From Lentisphaerota bacterium (GTDB lineage Bacteria > Verrucomicrobiota > Kiritimatiellia > UBA8416 > JAFGIZ01): a stretch of DNA of 16,146 bases. The stretch's first letter is position 1, and every line of letters starts with the position of its first letter. The notes below the pieces were generated by a model. The model did no database searches. It had not been told where the DNA came from and was given only the letters and a program-made list of their open reading frames with translations. Shown here one piece after another: positions 1 through 6,881 of this stretch. The stretch spans positions 1-16,146 of the forward strand of contig JAFGIZ010000091.1 in assembly GCA_016929365.1 (NCBI GenBank), given 5' to 3'. Both the position numbers and the translations under genes were made by a program.

Positions 1-444
1 CACGTGGGAGTCGTGCTTGTCCGCCGGGTTGTGCAGGTAGACCACCTGCGGCTGTGCCGTCTCGAGAATCCGGACCAGGTCCTCCAATACCCCGGTGTTG
101 GACGGATCGTGGACGTGCGCGCTGCGGTACGCCAACTGGATTTCGCAGGCATAGTCGCCGATCCCAGCCGCCTTGCGCTGCTCCAGCCGGCGGACCGCGG
201 CCATCTCCGCGTCGGTGTAACGGGCATACGGCCCCGCCCGGGAGCTGCCCCGGCCGTCTGTCAGACACACGCCCGTAAACCACCTGTCGGGCGCCCCGAA
301 GCAGGCCGCAATCCCGTGATAGGCCATCAATTCCTGGTCGTCCGGGTGGGCCCCGACGGCCAGGTGCGTGGTCCGCTCCAGCGCGCGCGGGAGCGGGGTC
401 CCGTCCGGCACATAAAGATCTGCGTCCTGTTGCGTGAATTTCAT
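1..444 (-). CDS. PIG-L family (LmbE-like) deacetylase, 3' end cut by window edge
   Basis: The 148 visible residues match the PIG-L/LmbE fold, zinc-dependent hydrolases that remove N-acetyl groups from GlcNAc-type sugars and related conjugates. The signature AHPDD lies at residues 32-36 (H33 and D36 as zinc ligands), followed by Q-E. A second histidine cluster, DKHDSHV, at residues 142-148 fits the third zinc ligand region, where the window ends. The start at 444 is supported by GGAGG six bases upstream. The ATG overlaps the TGA of the upstream ROK-like gene (ATGA), so the two are translationally coupled. A sugar-binding ROK-like partner and a divergent AraC regulator suggest amino-sugar handling, but the substrate cannot be read from sequence. 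The family call is firm; the C-terminal part (roughly another hundred residues in typical members) is outside the window. Confidence 0.88.
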   Translation of the reverse strand, partial: MKFTQQDADLYVPDGTPLPRALERTTHLAVGAHPDDQELMAYHGIAACFGAPDRWFTGVCLTDGRGSSRAGPYARYTDAEMAAVRRLEQRKAAGIGDYACEIQLAYRSAHVHDPSNTGVLEDLVRILETAQPQVVYLHNPADKHDSHV

Positions 445-1545
445 GAGGCCCCTCCGGTTCCGGTTGTCCGCTCGCGGCGCCCCTTTCCGGTCCCGGGCAG
501 GCCGGCTGCCGCGATCGCCTGTCCGCACCGTTTCATTGTCTCATCGGGCAGGAAAATATGCAACCCGTTGGACAGCGCGGGTGCTTCGCGCGCCAGCACG
601 CGCCGGGCCTGTTCCACGATCACGTCGCCGCCCGGACCCGCTACAACGCGGCCCAACAGCATGAGGTGCCGTATGCGGTAGAAACGCGCATACCAGGCGA
701 TGCTGTACCCCAGGTACGTTCCGATCGTCGCATACACGGCGCGGCCCCGTTCGTCGCCCGCGGCCATGAGCCGCTGCACGGTTTTCAGCCGCTCGGGCAG
801 CGTCTGCTTCCCGTCCACGGGCAGGCCCGCCGCCGGCATCAGGCGGCCCACGGCCTGCTGCGAGAAATACTGCGCCCCGCAGCCGAGGTCGCCCGACCAT
901 TCGTCCGCCGGGGCGTCCTCGCGATACTCCACCGGCGCGAAGGCCAGCTCGTTGAGCCAGGGCCTGATCCGCCCCTCCGGATCGCAATAGCCGGCCGCCA
1001 GGCTGGTGCCCATGGCGAGACCCAGCAGCGCGTTGTCCTGCACGGCCATGGCCCCGGCCAGCGCGGTGACTTCGCCGTCGTTCACCACGGGGCAGCGCGC
1101 CGGGCGCGCAAATGAACACGCGCAGCGGTTCGCCGAAAACGCGCCGGCCCAGAATGTCGGCGTCAAAGGCGCGGGGCCCGCCCGGACCGTACTGCGCCGC
1201 AAGGGTCCGGCCCACGTCGTCGGCGCCGGCAATATAGATCCGTGAACCGCCTTTCTGCCAGAGGAGAAACTTGACCGTCCGTTCAACGGTCTTGAACGTT
1301 ACGGCATCCCACCCGGGCCGCGGCGGCATGATCCGCATGGTGTGATGAAACGCCGTCCCGTCCGGCCGCTCGAGAACGAGGGTCACCTCCCGTGCCGCGC
1401 CGCAAGCCGCCCGCGCCTCCTCGTACGCGCGCCACCACAACAGGGCCGGCACAAACTCCGGATCGAGCTCCGGCTTGATCCGGTCCGGCGCGATACGCAG
1501 GACGCAATCCGCAGCAACCCTGCATGTCCCCCTGTCCCGCTTCAT
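441..1545 (-). pseudogene. ROK-like (ASKHA fold) protein interrupted by an apparent single-base frameshift
   Basis: The protein is readable only by joining two frames. The first covers 1545 to about 1090 (start MKRDRGTC, then VGRTLAAQYGPGG and GEPLRVFICAP). The second runs from about 1090 to 441 (VVNDGEVTALAGAM, ALLGLAMGTSLAAGY, EWSGDLGCGAQYFSQ). Dropping one base from the GGGG run at 1089-1092 joins them as GALPVVNDGE and gives about 367 residues. ND followed by an Ala-rich helix matches the catalytic Asp region of ROK sugar kinases, and AMGTSLAAG resembles their second phosphate loop. The N-terminal DxGGT ATP loop and the CxCGxxGC zinc site are not visible, so kinase activity is doubtful. 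I chose ATG at 1545; a TTG at 1560 is in frame. The end overlaps the PIG-L start by ATGA. It may be a real mutation or a homopolymer sequencing error; intact coding character on both sides favours error or very recent damage. The family assignment is moderate. Confidence 0.65.
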
Positions 1546-1576
1546 GTTGTGATGGTGCAAGCGCGCCAGGCAGGCA

Positions 1577-1625
1577 TAAAGGTTATTTATTTATCATTAT
1601 TGATCACTTATTAACACTATTGACG
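1577..1625. promoter_or_regulatory. AT-rich divergent control region with phased ATT(G/A)A-type repeats
   Basis: This is the only strongly AT-rich stretch in the region, lying between the divergent ROK-like gene (start 1545) and the AraC-family gene (start 1655). It holds repeated blocks in one direction: ATTGATCACT (1599-1608), ATTAACACT (1610-1618) and ATTGACG (1619-1625), about 10-11 bases apart, which is one helical turn. AraC-family proteins commonly bind direct repeats of this kind beside their own gene. That this is the operator of the neighbouring regulator is inference. Candidate -10 hexamers are many in such AT-rich DNA and I do not choose one. Confidence 0.4.
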
Positions 1626-1654
1626 ATGCCTCGCCGGTAGGGCAGGCTGGCGGC

Positions 1655-2569
1655 ATGATGCTCCCTGACCGTTCGCTGTTGCGCCTCGCCGAGCCGCGTG
1701 ACTATTTTCAGGGCCGCGGACGCACGAGCCGCCTGCCTGTTCCGGTGAACATTCTGCTCTTTCTGCGGACCACGGTCCGCACGCTGCAGCAGAAAGCGCT
1801 TTTGAACCGCTCGCATTCGCGTTTCGTCCTGATCCTGAATCTGCGGACGCCGGGGATCGTACACGTGGACCATCGCACGCTGCCGCTGGGGCCCGGCCGT
1901 TCGCTGCTGGTGCATCCCTTTCAGTTTCATCACTACAGTCACCTGGCCGCCCCCGGCCTGCAGTGGCTTTTCTGCACGTTCGAGCTCAGTCACGGCGCGC
2001 TCCTGGAACCGCTCCGCTACCGGGTCGTGACCCTCGACGACGACGCGCGGTCGGCCTGGCGGGCGCTGCTCGAAACATGGCACGGGGAGGACCGCGGCGG
2101 CGGCCTGCAGGGCGCCCTGCTGCAAACCGCCCTGCTGCGCCTGTTGCTGACATTGCGGCTGGCTGCAAGCGCCCAGGCCGCGGACCTGCCGCCCGCGCCG
2201 CAGGATCATCTGCCGGGCACGGTCAACCGGCTGATGTCGGAACGGCGCGGCCGGCCGCTCGGCGCGGCGGACATCGCCGCGGCAGTCGGGTTATCCGTCT
2301 CGCGGCTGCGCGCGGTTTTCAGGCAAACGGCCGGCGTGCCCCTGGGCCGTTACATGCTTAATTACCGTCTCAACAGGGCCATGGCCCTGTTGCACACCAC
2401 CGACCTGCCCATCGCCGAGATTGCAACGGAAGCCGGGTTCGGATCGCCGCAGGCGTTCAGCCGGGTCTTCCGCTCCAAGTTGCAGATGACCCCGCGCGCC
2501 TACCGCCGACGCCCCGGACTGTCCGCAGAGGCGCACGGCCCTAAGTACACGTCGTCGCACATACTGTAA
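1655..2569 (+). CDS. AraC-family transcriptional regulator
   Basis: This 304-residue protein has the usual two-part AraC layout. The N-terminal part, roughly residues 25-165, is a cupin-like effector domain (LNLRTPGIVHVDHRTLPLGP, followed by a hydrophobic strand pattern). The C-terminal part, about 195-285, carries two helix-turn-helix units. HTH1 is LGAADIAAAVGLSVSRLRAVF; HTH2 is LPIAEIATEAGFGSPQAFSR followed by VF and the family's closing TPRAYR. The length is normal for a one-component sugar-type regulator. ATG codons at 1655 and 1658 are both possible and the ribosome site (AGGGCAGG) is weak. The gene is divergent from the ROK-like/PIG-L pair across an AT-rich gap with phased repeats, so regulation of that pair, and of itself, is the natural inference. 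The ligand is unknown, possibly an amino sugar. Confidence 0.92.
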   Translation: MMLPDRSLLRLAEPRDYFQGRGRTSRLPVPVNILLFLRTTVRTLQQKALLNRSHSRFVLILNLRTPGIVHVDHRTLPLGPGRSLLVHPFQFHHYSHLAAPGLQWLFCTFELSHGALLEPLRYRVVTLDDDARSAWRALLETWHGEDRGGGLQGALLQTALLRLLLTLRLAASAQAADLPPAPQDHLPGTVNRLMSERRGRPLGAADIAAAVGLSVSRLRAVFRQTAGVPLGRYMLNYRLNRAMALLHTTDLPIAEIATEAGFGSPQAFSRVFRSKLQMTPRAYRRRPGLSAEAHGPKYTSSHIL

Positions 2570-2588
2570 CGTATTGCAGGGAGATGGA

Positions 2589-2663
2589 GATTCCTCGACT
2601 TCGCTCGGAATGACAGGCTCTGCATGGTCATTCCGGGCGCAGCCAAGCGGAGTCGAGAAACCT
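2589..2663. repeat. Imperfect inverted repeat of dispersed intergenic type
   Basis: The left arm (2589-2614, with TTCCTCGACTTCGCT then CGGAATGAC) is the reverse complement of the right arm (2627-2663, with GTCATTCCGGG and GGAGTCGAGAAA), apart from a few mismatches and about nine extra bases in the right arm. A 12-base spacer separates the arms. Elements with the same TCGACTNCGCT...CGGAATGAC wording occur as dispersed intergenic palindromes in many bacterial genomes (from memory, not searched). It sits between the 3' ends of the AraC gene and the convergent PII gene, the usual place for REP-type elements, and could serve both as a bidirectional transcript-end hairpin. Nothing else is seen in 2570-2720. 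Confidence 0.6.
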
Positions 2664-2720
2664 CACGCCCTATCGAATACGTCACCCTCTTTACGACCCA
2701 GGGCACTAAGCCATAGCCGC

Positions 2721-3062
2721 TCAGCCGATCGCCTCGCGGCCCTGCTCGCCGGTCCGGATCCGGATACATTCAGTCAGGTCGAGAATGAAGATCTTCCCGT
2801 CGCCGATGTTGCCGCTCCGCGCACCGGCGCAGATGCCTTCGATGGTCTTTTCGACAAAGTCCTCGTTGACGGCGATCTCCAGACGGACTTTTTTCAGAAG
2901 GTTCACCTCCACATCGACGCCGCGATAGGATTCGTGGTAGCCCTTCTGCTGGCCGCACCCCAGGGCATTGGTTACGGACATCTTGTAGACCTCTCGCGTA
3001 TAGAGCTCCTGCTTGACGGCGTTCAGCTTCTCGGGCTGTATGTAGGCTATGATAAATTTCAT
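2721..3062 (-). CDS. glnK: PII family nitrogen regulatory protein, Amt-linked
   Basis: This 113-residue protein is of full PII length. It binds 2-oxoglutarate and ATP/ADP and, when paired with Amt, plugs the ammonium channel. Landmarks are the T-loop (GQQKGYHESYRG, residues 37-48), the Walker-like GDGKIF near residue 88, and the C-terminal signature TECIRIRTGEQGREA. Tyr46 is kept, but position 51, the uridylylated Tyr of enteric GlnB/GlnK, is Val (VDVEV), so control by GlnD-type uridylylation at that site is excluded. The start at 3062 has AAGGA seven bases upstream and follows the amt stop by 10 bases, so it is the second gene of an amt-PII operon under a sigma-54-type promoter. The T-loop with EVNLLKKVRLEIAV resembles a PII subgroup known from Clostridia and others. 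The family is certain; the paralogue name is chosen from the amt linkage. Confidence 0.95.
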   Translation of the reverse strand: MKFIIAYIQPEKLNAVKQELYTREVYKMSVTNALGCGQQKGYHESYRGVDVEVNLLKKVRLEIAVNEDFVEKTIEGICAGARSGNIGDGKIFILDLTECIRIRTGEQGREAIG

Positions 3063-3072
3063 CGTAACATCC

Positions 3073-4416
3073 TTACTGAGACGTGAAGATCTGGAACCCG
3101 CTGTACGCTTCCATGCCGTGTTCCCCGATGTCCAAGCCCTTAAGTTCCTCCTCCTCGCTCACGCGCAGCCCCAGCGTGGCCTTGATGGCGACAAACATGA
3201 CCAGCGCCGAGACGCAGCACAGCGCGCCGGCGGCAACGACGCCGATCAACTGCGTCACAACACTGAACTCGCTACAGAAAACCCCCACGGCCAAGGTCCC
3301 CCACACGCCGCAGACCAGGTGCACGGACAACGCGCCGACGGGATCGTCGAGCTTCGCCTTGTCGAACAGCAGGACGGCAACCACGACCAGCACGCCGGCC
3401 ACGGCCCCGATCACAATCGACGCCTTCAGCGAAACCACATCCGCGCCCGCAGTAATCCCCACCAGCCCGGCCAGGCAGCCGTTAAGCACCATGGTCAAAT
3501 CGGGCTTATGCTGCACCGACCAGCTCGTGATCATCGAGGCCACGATGCCGGCGCACGCGGCCAGCGTCGTGGTCACCAGGACGTAGGATACGGCCCCGGC
3601 ATCCGCGGAAAGCACCGAGCCGCCGTTGAAACCGAACCACCCGAGCCACAGCAGGAACACGCCGATGGCCGCCAGCGGCAGGTTGTGCCCCATGATGGGC
3701 TTCACGGTGTCGCCCACGTATTTTCCCAGACGGGGCCCGAGGACGATCACGCCCGCCAGGGCCGCCCAGCCCCCGACGGAATGGACGAAGGTGGAGCCGG
3801 CGAAGTCGTGGAAGCCCCGGGCGGCCAGCCAGCCGCCGCCCCACCCCCACGATCCCACGAGCGGGTAGATAAACATCACGTACAGCATCGAGAAAATCAG
3901 GAAGCTGTTGAGCTTGATGCGTTCGGCGACGGCCCCCGAGACAATGGTCGCCGCGGTCGCCGCGAACATGCCCTGGAAGATGAAGTCGGTCCAGTACGTA
4001 TAGCCGGCGTTGTAGGCGCTTCCCAGGCCGCCCTCCGGCAGGCTGAGCCCGATGCCGCCGAACCCGAGAAACTTGCCCATGAGCCAGCTTTGCCCGGGAT
4101 ACATGAGATTAAAGCCGACCAGCGCGTAGGTCAGAACCCCAATCGCAACGATCAGCGTATTCTTGAACAGGATGTTTACGCTGTTCTTGGCCCGGGTCAG
4201 CCCGGTTTCCAACGTGGCAAACCCCAGGTGCATGATGAAAACCAGAAAGGTGGCCACCATCATCCACACGTTGTTCACGGTGAACATCGCACGGCCGGCC
4301 ACGTCTGCCTCCGACCCCGGTGGCGCTGTTTGCCCATAACACGAGGCGACTCCCACCCAATGCAGTCCCGCGATAACGAGGGCTGCCCACACTCCCAACT
4401 TGAACCGCTTCCTCAT
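3073..4416 (-). CDS. amt: Ammonium transporter (Amt/MEP/Rh family)
   Basis: The 447-residue inner-membrane channel conducts ammonium/ammonia. Conserved features are the outer-site Asp (TDFIFQGMFAATAAT, D144), the pore histidine pair (H212 in FVHSVGG and H366 in LSVHLVCGVWG), the signature GSWGWGGGWL before FHDFAGSTFVH, and the C-terminal cytosolic tail ending in EEEELKGLDIGEHG. About eleven hydrophobic helices follow an N-terminal signal segment (residues 1-26). Its end, VASC, also fits a lipobox, so lipidation of C26 is possible but unproven. I chose ATG at 4416 because GGAG lies eight bases upstream and MRKRF begins the signal; the open frame reaches 4518, but that extension would cover the candidate sigma-54 promoter. 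The downstream PII gene is its expected regulator. Confidence 0.96.
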   Translation of the reverse strand: MRKRFKLGVWAALVIAGLHWVGVASCYGQTAPPGSEADVAGRAMFTVNNVWMMVATFLVFIMHLGFATLETGLTRAKNSVNILFKNTLIVAIGVLTYALVGFNLMYPGQSWLMGKFLGFGGIGLSLPEGGLGSAYNAGYTYWTDFIFQGMFAATAATIVSGAVAERIKLNSFLIFSMLYVMFIYPLVGSWGWGGGWLAARGFHDFAGSTFVHSVGGWAALAGVIVLGPRLGKYVGDTVKPIMGHNLPLAAIGVFLLWLGWFGFNGGSVLSADAGAVSYVLVTTTLAACAGIVASMITSWSVQHKPDLTMVLNGCLAGLVGITAGADVVSLKASIVIGAVAGVLVVVAVLLFDKAKLDDPVGALSVHLVCGVWGTLAVGVFCSEFSVVTQLIGVVAAGALCCVSALVMFVAIKATLGLRVSEEEELKGLDIGEHGMEAYSGFQIFTSQ

Positions 4417-4471
4417 ACACTCTCCTGACTTCACCGAACCCATACTCTTTTCCGTTAGAGCCGGTCGTGTC

Positions 4472-4486
4472 GCATGTCGCGTGCCA
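4472..4486 (-). promoter_or_regulatory. Candidate sigma-54 promoter of amt-PII
   Basis: On the minus strand the sequence reads TGGCAC, five bases, then ATGC, against the RpoN consensus TGGCAC-N5-TTGC. The invariant GG (-24) and GC (-12) have exactly the right spacing, and only the first T of the -12 box differs. Transcription would begin near 4460, leaving about 44 bases before the amt ATG at 4416. Sigma-54/NtrC control of ammonium transporter and PII genes is well established in Proteobacteria; its use here is inferred. No clear NtrC site was found upstream. Confidence 0.65.
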
Positions 4487-4605
4487 GATTTCGACGACAG
4501 GCCGGCCTGAACCCGCATATCCGGCTGCCTGTTAATGGCTTACACCCTGCGATGCAAGAAATCCGCACCACGACTCCCCAATGAACGTATAACATTATTG
4601 TGTGG

Positions 4606-4634
4606 TTGTGGACCCGCTAAATACATTTATGTAT
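4606..4634 (+). promoter_or_regulatory. Possible sigma-70 promoter overlapped by a short dyad, upstream of the flavoprotein gene
   Basis: TTGTGG (4606-4611), a 16-base spacer and TATGTA (4628-4633) form a fair promoter 87 bases before the flavoprotein ATG. A perfect dyad, ATACAT-TT-ATGTAT (4621-4634), covers the -10 region, as repressor sites often do. The whole 304-base gap between the amt and flavoprotein starts (4417-4720) holds this site and the leftward sigma-54 promoter; I see no gene in the rest. The leader 4635-4720 has no obvious ribosome site. Confidence 0.35.
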
Positions 4635-4720
4635 CTTTTGGGCCGAGATGTAGCGGGGCTGCGGGCCGCGGCAAGGGACGTCTGGACACGGGGCGCGCTT
4701 GTTCGTACGATCCTTTTTCC

Positions 4721-5983
4721 ATGAAACAGGAATACGATGTGATTGTGTTCGGCGGCGGCACCGCCGGCGTTGTGGCGGCTATCCAGGCGGGCCGCGCCGG
4801 GGCCCGGACCCTGCTGGTTGAAAAGAACGCCATCCTGGGCGGGACGCTGACGGTCGGCGGCATCAATTGCCCCGCGCTTTTCTTTGCGTGGGGGCGCCAG
4901 GTGATCGGGGGCATCGGCTGGGAGCTGGTCGCCGCGACGTTGGTCGAAACGGGGCAGCGGCTGCCCGAAGACGGCCGCGACCCCCGTCCCATGCGTCTCA
5001 ACACGGCCCTCTTCGCGGCGCTGGCCGACCAGGCGCTTCTTGACGCGGGCGTGGATATCCTGTTCCACACGATGCCTGCCGGCGTCCGCATGGCCGGCGG
5101 AACGTGGACCGTGGAGCTCTGCACCAAGACCGGCCTGCAGTCCTGCCGCGCCCGAACGGTTGTGGATGCGACCGGCGATGCGAACGCGGTCGGCCTGGCG
5201 GGATTCGAATTGATCGGGGCGGAGACCGTGCAGCCGGGGACCCTCACGTTCCGCTGCTCGGGCTACGACCCCGATACGCTGGACTATGCCGCGCTGAAGG
5301 CCGCCGCGGACAAGGCCGTGGCGGCGGGTGAGTTGCTCGTCACGGACATCGGCTGGCGCGAGGACGGGCCCGAGGCGCTGTTGAAGCGGTACGGGCACAA
5401 CGCGAACCACTTCCGGGCTCCGGATGCGCAGACCAGCGCGGGCCGGTCCGCCGCGGAGATCGAGGCGCGCCGGGCGCTGCTTCGCATGTACCGTTTTTTC
5501 CGGAAACAGCCCGGCCTGGAGGCGTTCCGCCTCGATTGGGTATGTCCCGAAGCGGGCATTCGCGAGACGGTGCGGATCCGCGGCAAGCAGACGGTCACCG
5601 TCGCGGATTACGAGTCGGGCCGGGTTTTCGACGACGCCCTGTGCTATGCGTTCTACCCCATCGACGAGCACCTGCACGACGGCAGGGGCATCAATACGCG
5701 GCCGTTAAAACCGGGCGTGCTGCCGACGATTCCGCGCGGGGCGCTGCTGCCCGCGGATAGCCGTTTTCTCGTCGTCGCCGGCCGGTGTCTGTCCAGCGAC
5801 CGCGAGGCGAATTCGGCGCTGCGCGTGGAAGCCCCCTGTATGGCCATGGGCCAGGCGGCGGGGGCCATGGCCGCGCTCAGCGCCCGGACGGGCGTCGACC
5901 CGGAGGCGCTGCCGTTGCAGGATATTTACACCCTGTTGCGCGAACACGGAGCGGTCGTACCGGGAGACACCGCCGGTGCGTAA
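4721..5983 (+). CDS. FAD-dependent oxidoreductase (FAD_oxidored family)
   Basis: This is a 420-residue flavoprotein. The N-terminal dinucleotide fold begins at once (YDVIVFGGGTAGVVAAIQAG, residues 5-24) and ends in the acidic LLVEKN. GGTLTVGGIN follows, as in the FAD_oxidored family. A second FAD-contact element, ARTVVDATGDANAVGLAG, lies near residue 145, and the C-terminal RFLVVAGRCLSSDREANSALR and PCMAMGQAAG close the FAD site. The substrate is unknown; relatives are often annotated as xanthan-lyase-like or fumarate reductase-like flavoproteins, which is not a function. No signal peptide is seen, so a cytosolic location is likely. I chose ATG at 4721 because it directly starts the fold; an open frame from 4535 adds unconserved residues. 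There is no good Shine-Dalgarno site. It is followed 30 bases on by the carbonic-anhydrase-like gene, probably co-transcribed. Confidence 0.87.
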   Translation: MKQEYDVIVFGGGTAGVVAAIQAGRAGARTLLVEKNAILGGTLTVGGINCPALFFAWGRQVIGGIGWELVAATLVETGQRLPEDGRDPRPMRLNTALFAALADQALLDAGVDILFHTMPAGVRMAGGTWTVELCTKTGLQSCRARTVVDATGDANAVGLAGFELIGAETVQPGTLTFRCSGYDPDTLDYAALKAAADKAVAAGELLVTDIGWREDGPEALLKRYGHNANHFRAPDAQTSAGRSAAEIEARRALLRMYRFFRKQPGLEAFRLDWVCPEAGIRETVRIRGKQTVTVADYESGRVFDDALCYAFYPIDEHLHDGRGINTRPLKPGVLPTIPRGALLPADSRFLVVAGRCLSSDREANSALRVEAPCMAMGQAAGAMAALSARTGVDPEALPLQDIYTLLREHGAVVPGDTAGA

Positions 5984-6013
5984 CCCGGCGCGGCGCAGGA
6001 GGGGGACGATGCC

Positions 6014-6406
6014 ATGAGCTTCTGCACGGCCATAAACTGCATGGACGGCCGGGCGCAACTGCCGGTCATCCGCTTCCTGCAGAAACGTTTCGATGCCGAA
6101 TACGTGGATATCGTGAGCGAGCCCGGGCCGAACCGGATACTCGCGGGGGGTGAAGACCAAGAGAGTATCGCCTCGATCGAACGGCGCGTCCGGATCTCCG
6201 TACAGCAACACGGCTCGAACGGTGTCGCGGTTATCGGCCATGACGACTGCGCCGGCAACCCGGCGCCCGAAGCCGAGCAGAATGGCCAGACGCTGGCGGC
6301 TGTCCGCCGCCTGCGCGCCACGTTCCCCGAAGTCCCGGTGATCGGGCTCTGGCTCAAGCAGAACGGGGATATCGACGAACTCGAGGAGCGGACATCGGAC
6401 CGTTAG
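6014..6406 (+). CDS. Small beta-carbonic-anhydrase-like protein
   Basis: The 130-residue protein has the zinc-site plan of beta-class carbonic anhydrases in compressed form. CMDGR at residues 9-13 provides Cys9 and the Asp11/Arg13 dyad, and VIGHDDCAGNP at 73-83 provides His76 and Cys79. Classical beta enzymes are about 200 residues, so this belongs to the short carbonic-anhydrase-like group (I recall a Pro_CA_2-type Pfam family). CO2 hydration is plausible but not certain for such short members. The start at 6014 is supported by AGGAGGGGG eight bases upstream; an ATG at 6008 is out of frame and closes at once. It lies 30 bases after the flavoprotein gene and 25 before fxsA in the same direction, so an operon is likely. 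It has no signal peptide. Confidence 0.75.
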   Translation: MSFCTAINCMDGRAQLPVIRFLQKRFDAEYVDIVSEPGPNRILAGGEDQESIASIERRVRISVQQHGSNGVAVIGHDDCAGNPAPEAEQNGQTLAAVRRLRATFPEVPVIGLWLKQNGDIDELEERTSDR

Positions 6407-6431
6407 TTCCAAAGCGCCTAGAGGCAGCCTC

Positions 6432-6827
6432 ATGATTCTGACCTATCTTCTGGCCGCGTTCATATTCATGCCGATTGCCGAGCTGGCCGTCTTGTTGAAA
6501 GTCCACGAATTCGTCGGGCTCGGCAAGACGCTGGCGCTCGTGATCTTCACGGGCATAGCGGGGGCCGTGATGGCGCGCGCGGAAGGCATGCGGGTGGTCA
6601 TGGCGATTCACCGCGATCTGACGGCGGGCCGGATGCCGGCGCCGCGGCTGATGGACGGAGTGATGATCCTGGCCGCGGGGCTGTTGCTGGTCACGCCGGG
6701 CCTGATTACCGACGCGGCGGGGTTCCTGCTGCTGGTGCCGGCTGTCCGGGCCGCGATCCGGGCCTGGCTGCGGCGGAAGCTGGAAGCCAAGCTCCGCGAA
6801 GGCAGCGTCACGACCTGGCGGTGGTAG
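6432..6827 (+). CDS. fxsA: FxsA family membrane protein
   Basis: The 131-residue inner-membrane protein matches FxsA, named in E. coli for relieving phage T7 exclusion by F plasmid when overproduced; its normal role is unknown. Hydrophobic segments run at about 1-22 (LTYLLAAFIFMPIAELAVLL), 31-50 and 75-105. The family's most conserved stretch is present: GRMPAPRLMDGVMILAAGLL, then LVTPGLITDAAGFLL and LVPAVR. The C-terminal tail is basic and cytosolic. The length is slightly below that of the E. coli protein (about 158), mainly in the tail. The start at 6432 follows GAGGCAG, a modest ribosome site. It is the third of three same-direction genes from 4721. Confidence 0.92.
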   Translation: MILTYLLAAFIFMPIAELAVLLKVHEFVGLGKTLALVIFTGIAGAVMARAEGMRVVMAIHRDLTAGRMPAPRLMDGVMILAAGLLLVTPGLITDAAGFLLLVPAVRAAIRAWLRRKLEAKLREGSVTTWRW

Positions 6828-6881
6828 GCCGGCCCAAGGCCGTCCTTGCGCCGTGTAACCCGGGCATCAGGTTCGGTTGAA

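Noticed and set aside
4..681. A 225-codon plus-strand frame at the window start
   Set aside because: It is antisense to the PIG-L deacetylase and the ROK-like gene end, and its composition is that of a shadow frame.
1545..1560. Upstream TTG start (MHHHN) for the ROK-like gene
   Set aside because: The ATG at 1545 is a stronger start codon and the added residues carry no family feature.
3049..4428. A 459-codon open frame on the plus strand opposite amt
   Set aside because: It is antisense to a clear transporter gene, is rich in Arg/His/Gln/Pro as expected from mirrored codons, has no recognisable domain, and exists because of high GC.
4595..5677. A 360-codon minus-strand frame inside the flavoprotein gene
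   Set aside because: Shadow of the FAD oxidoreductase; no domain, and the sense-strand frame carries all FAD motifs.
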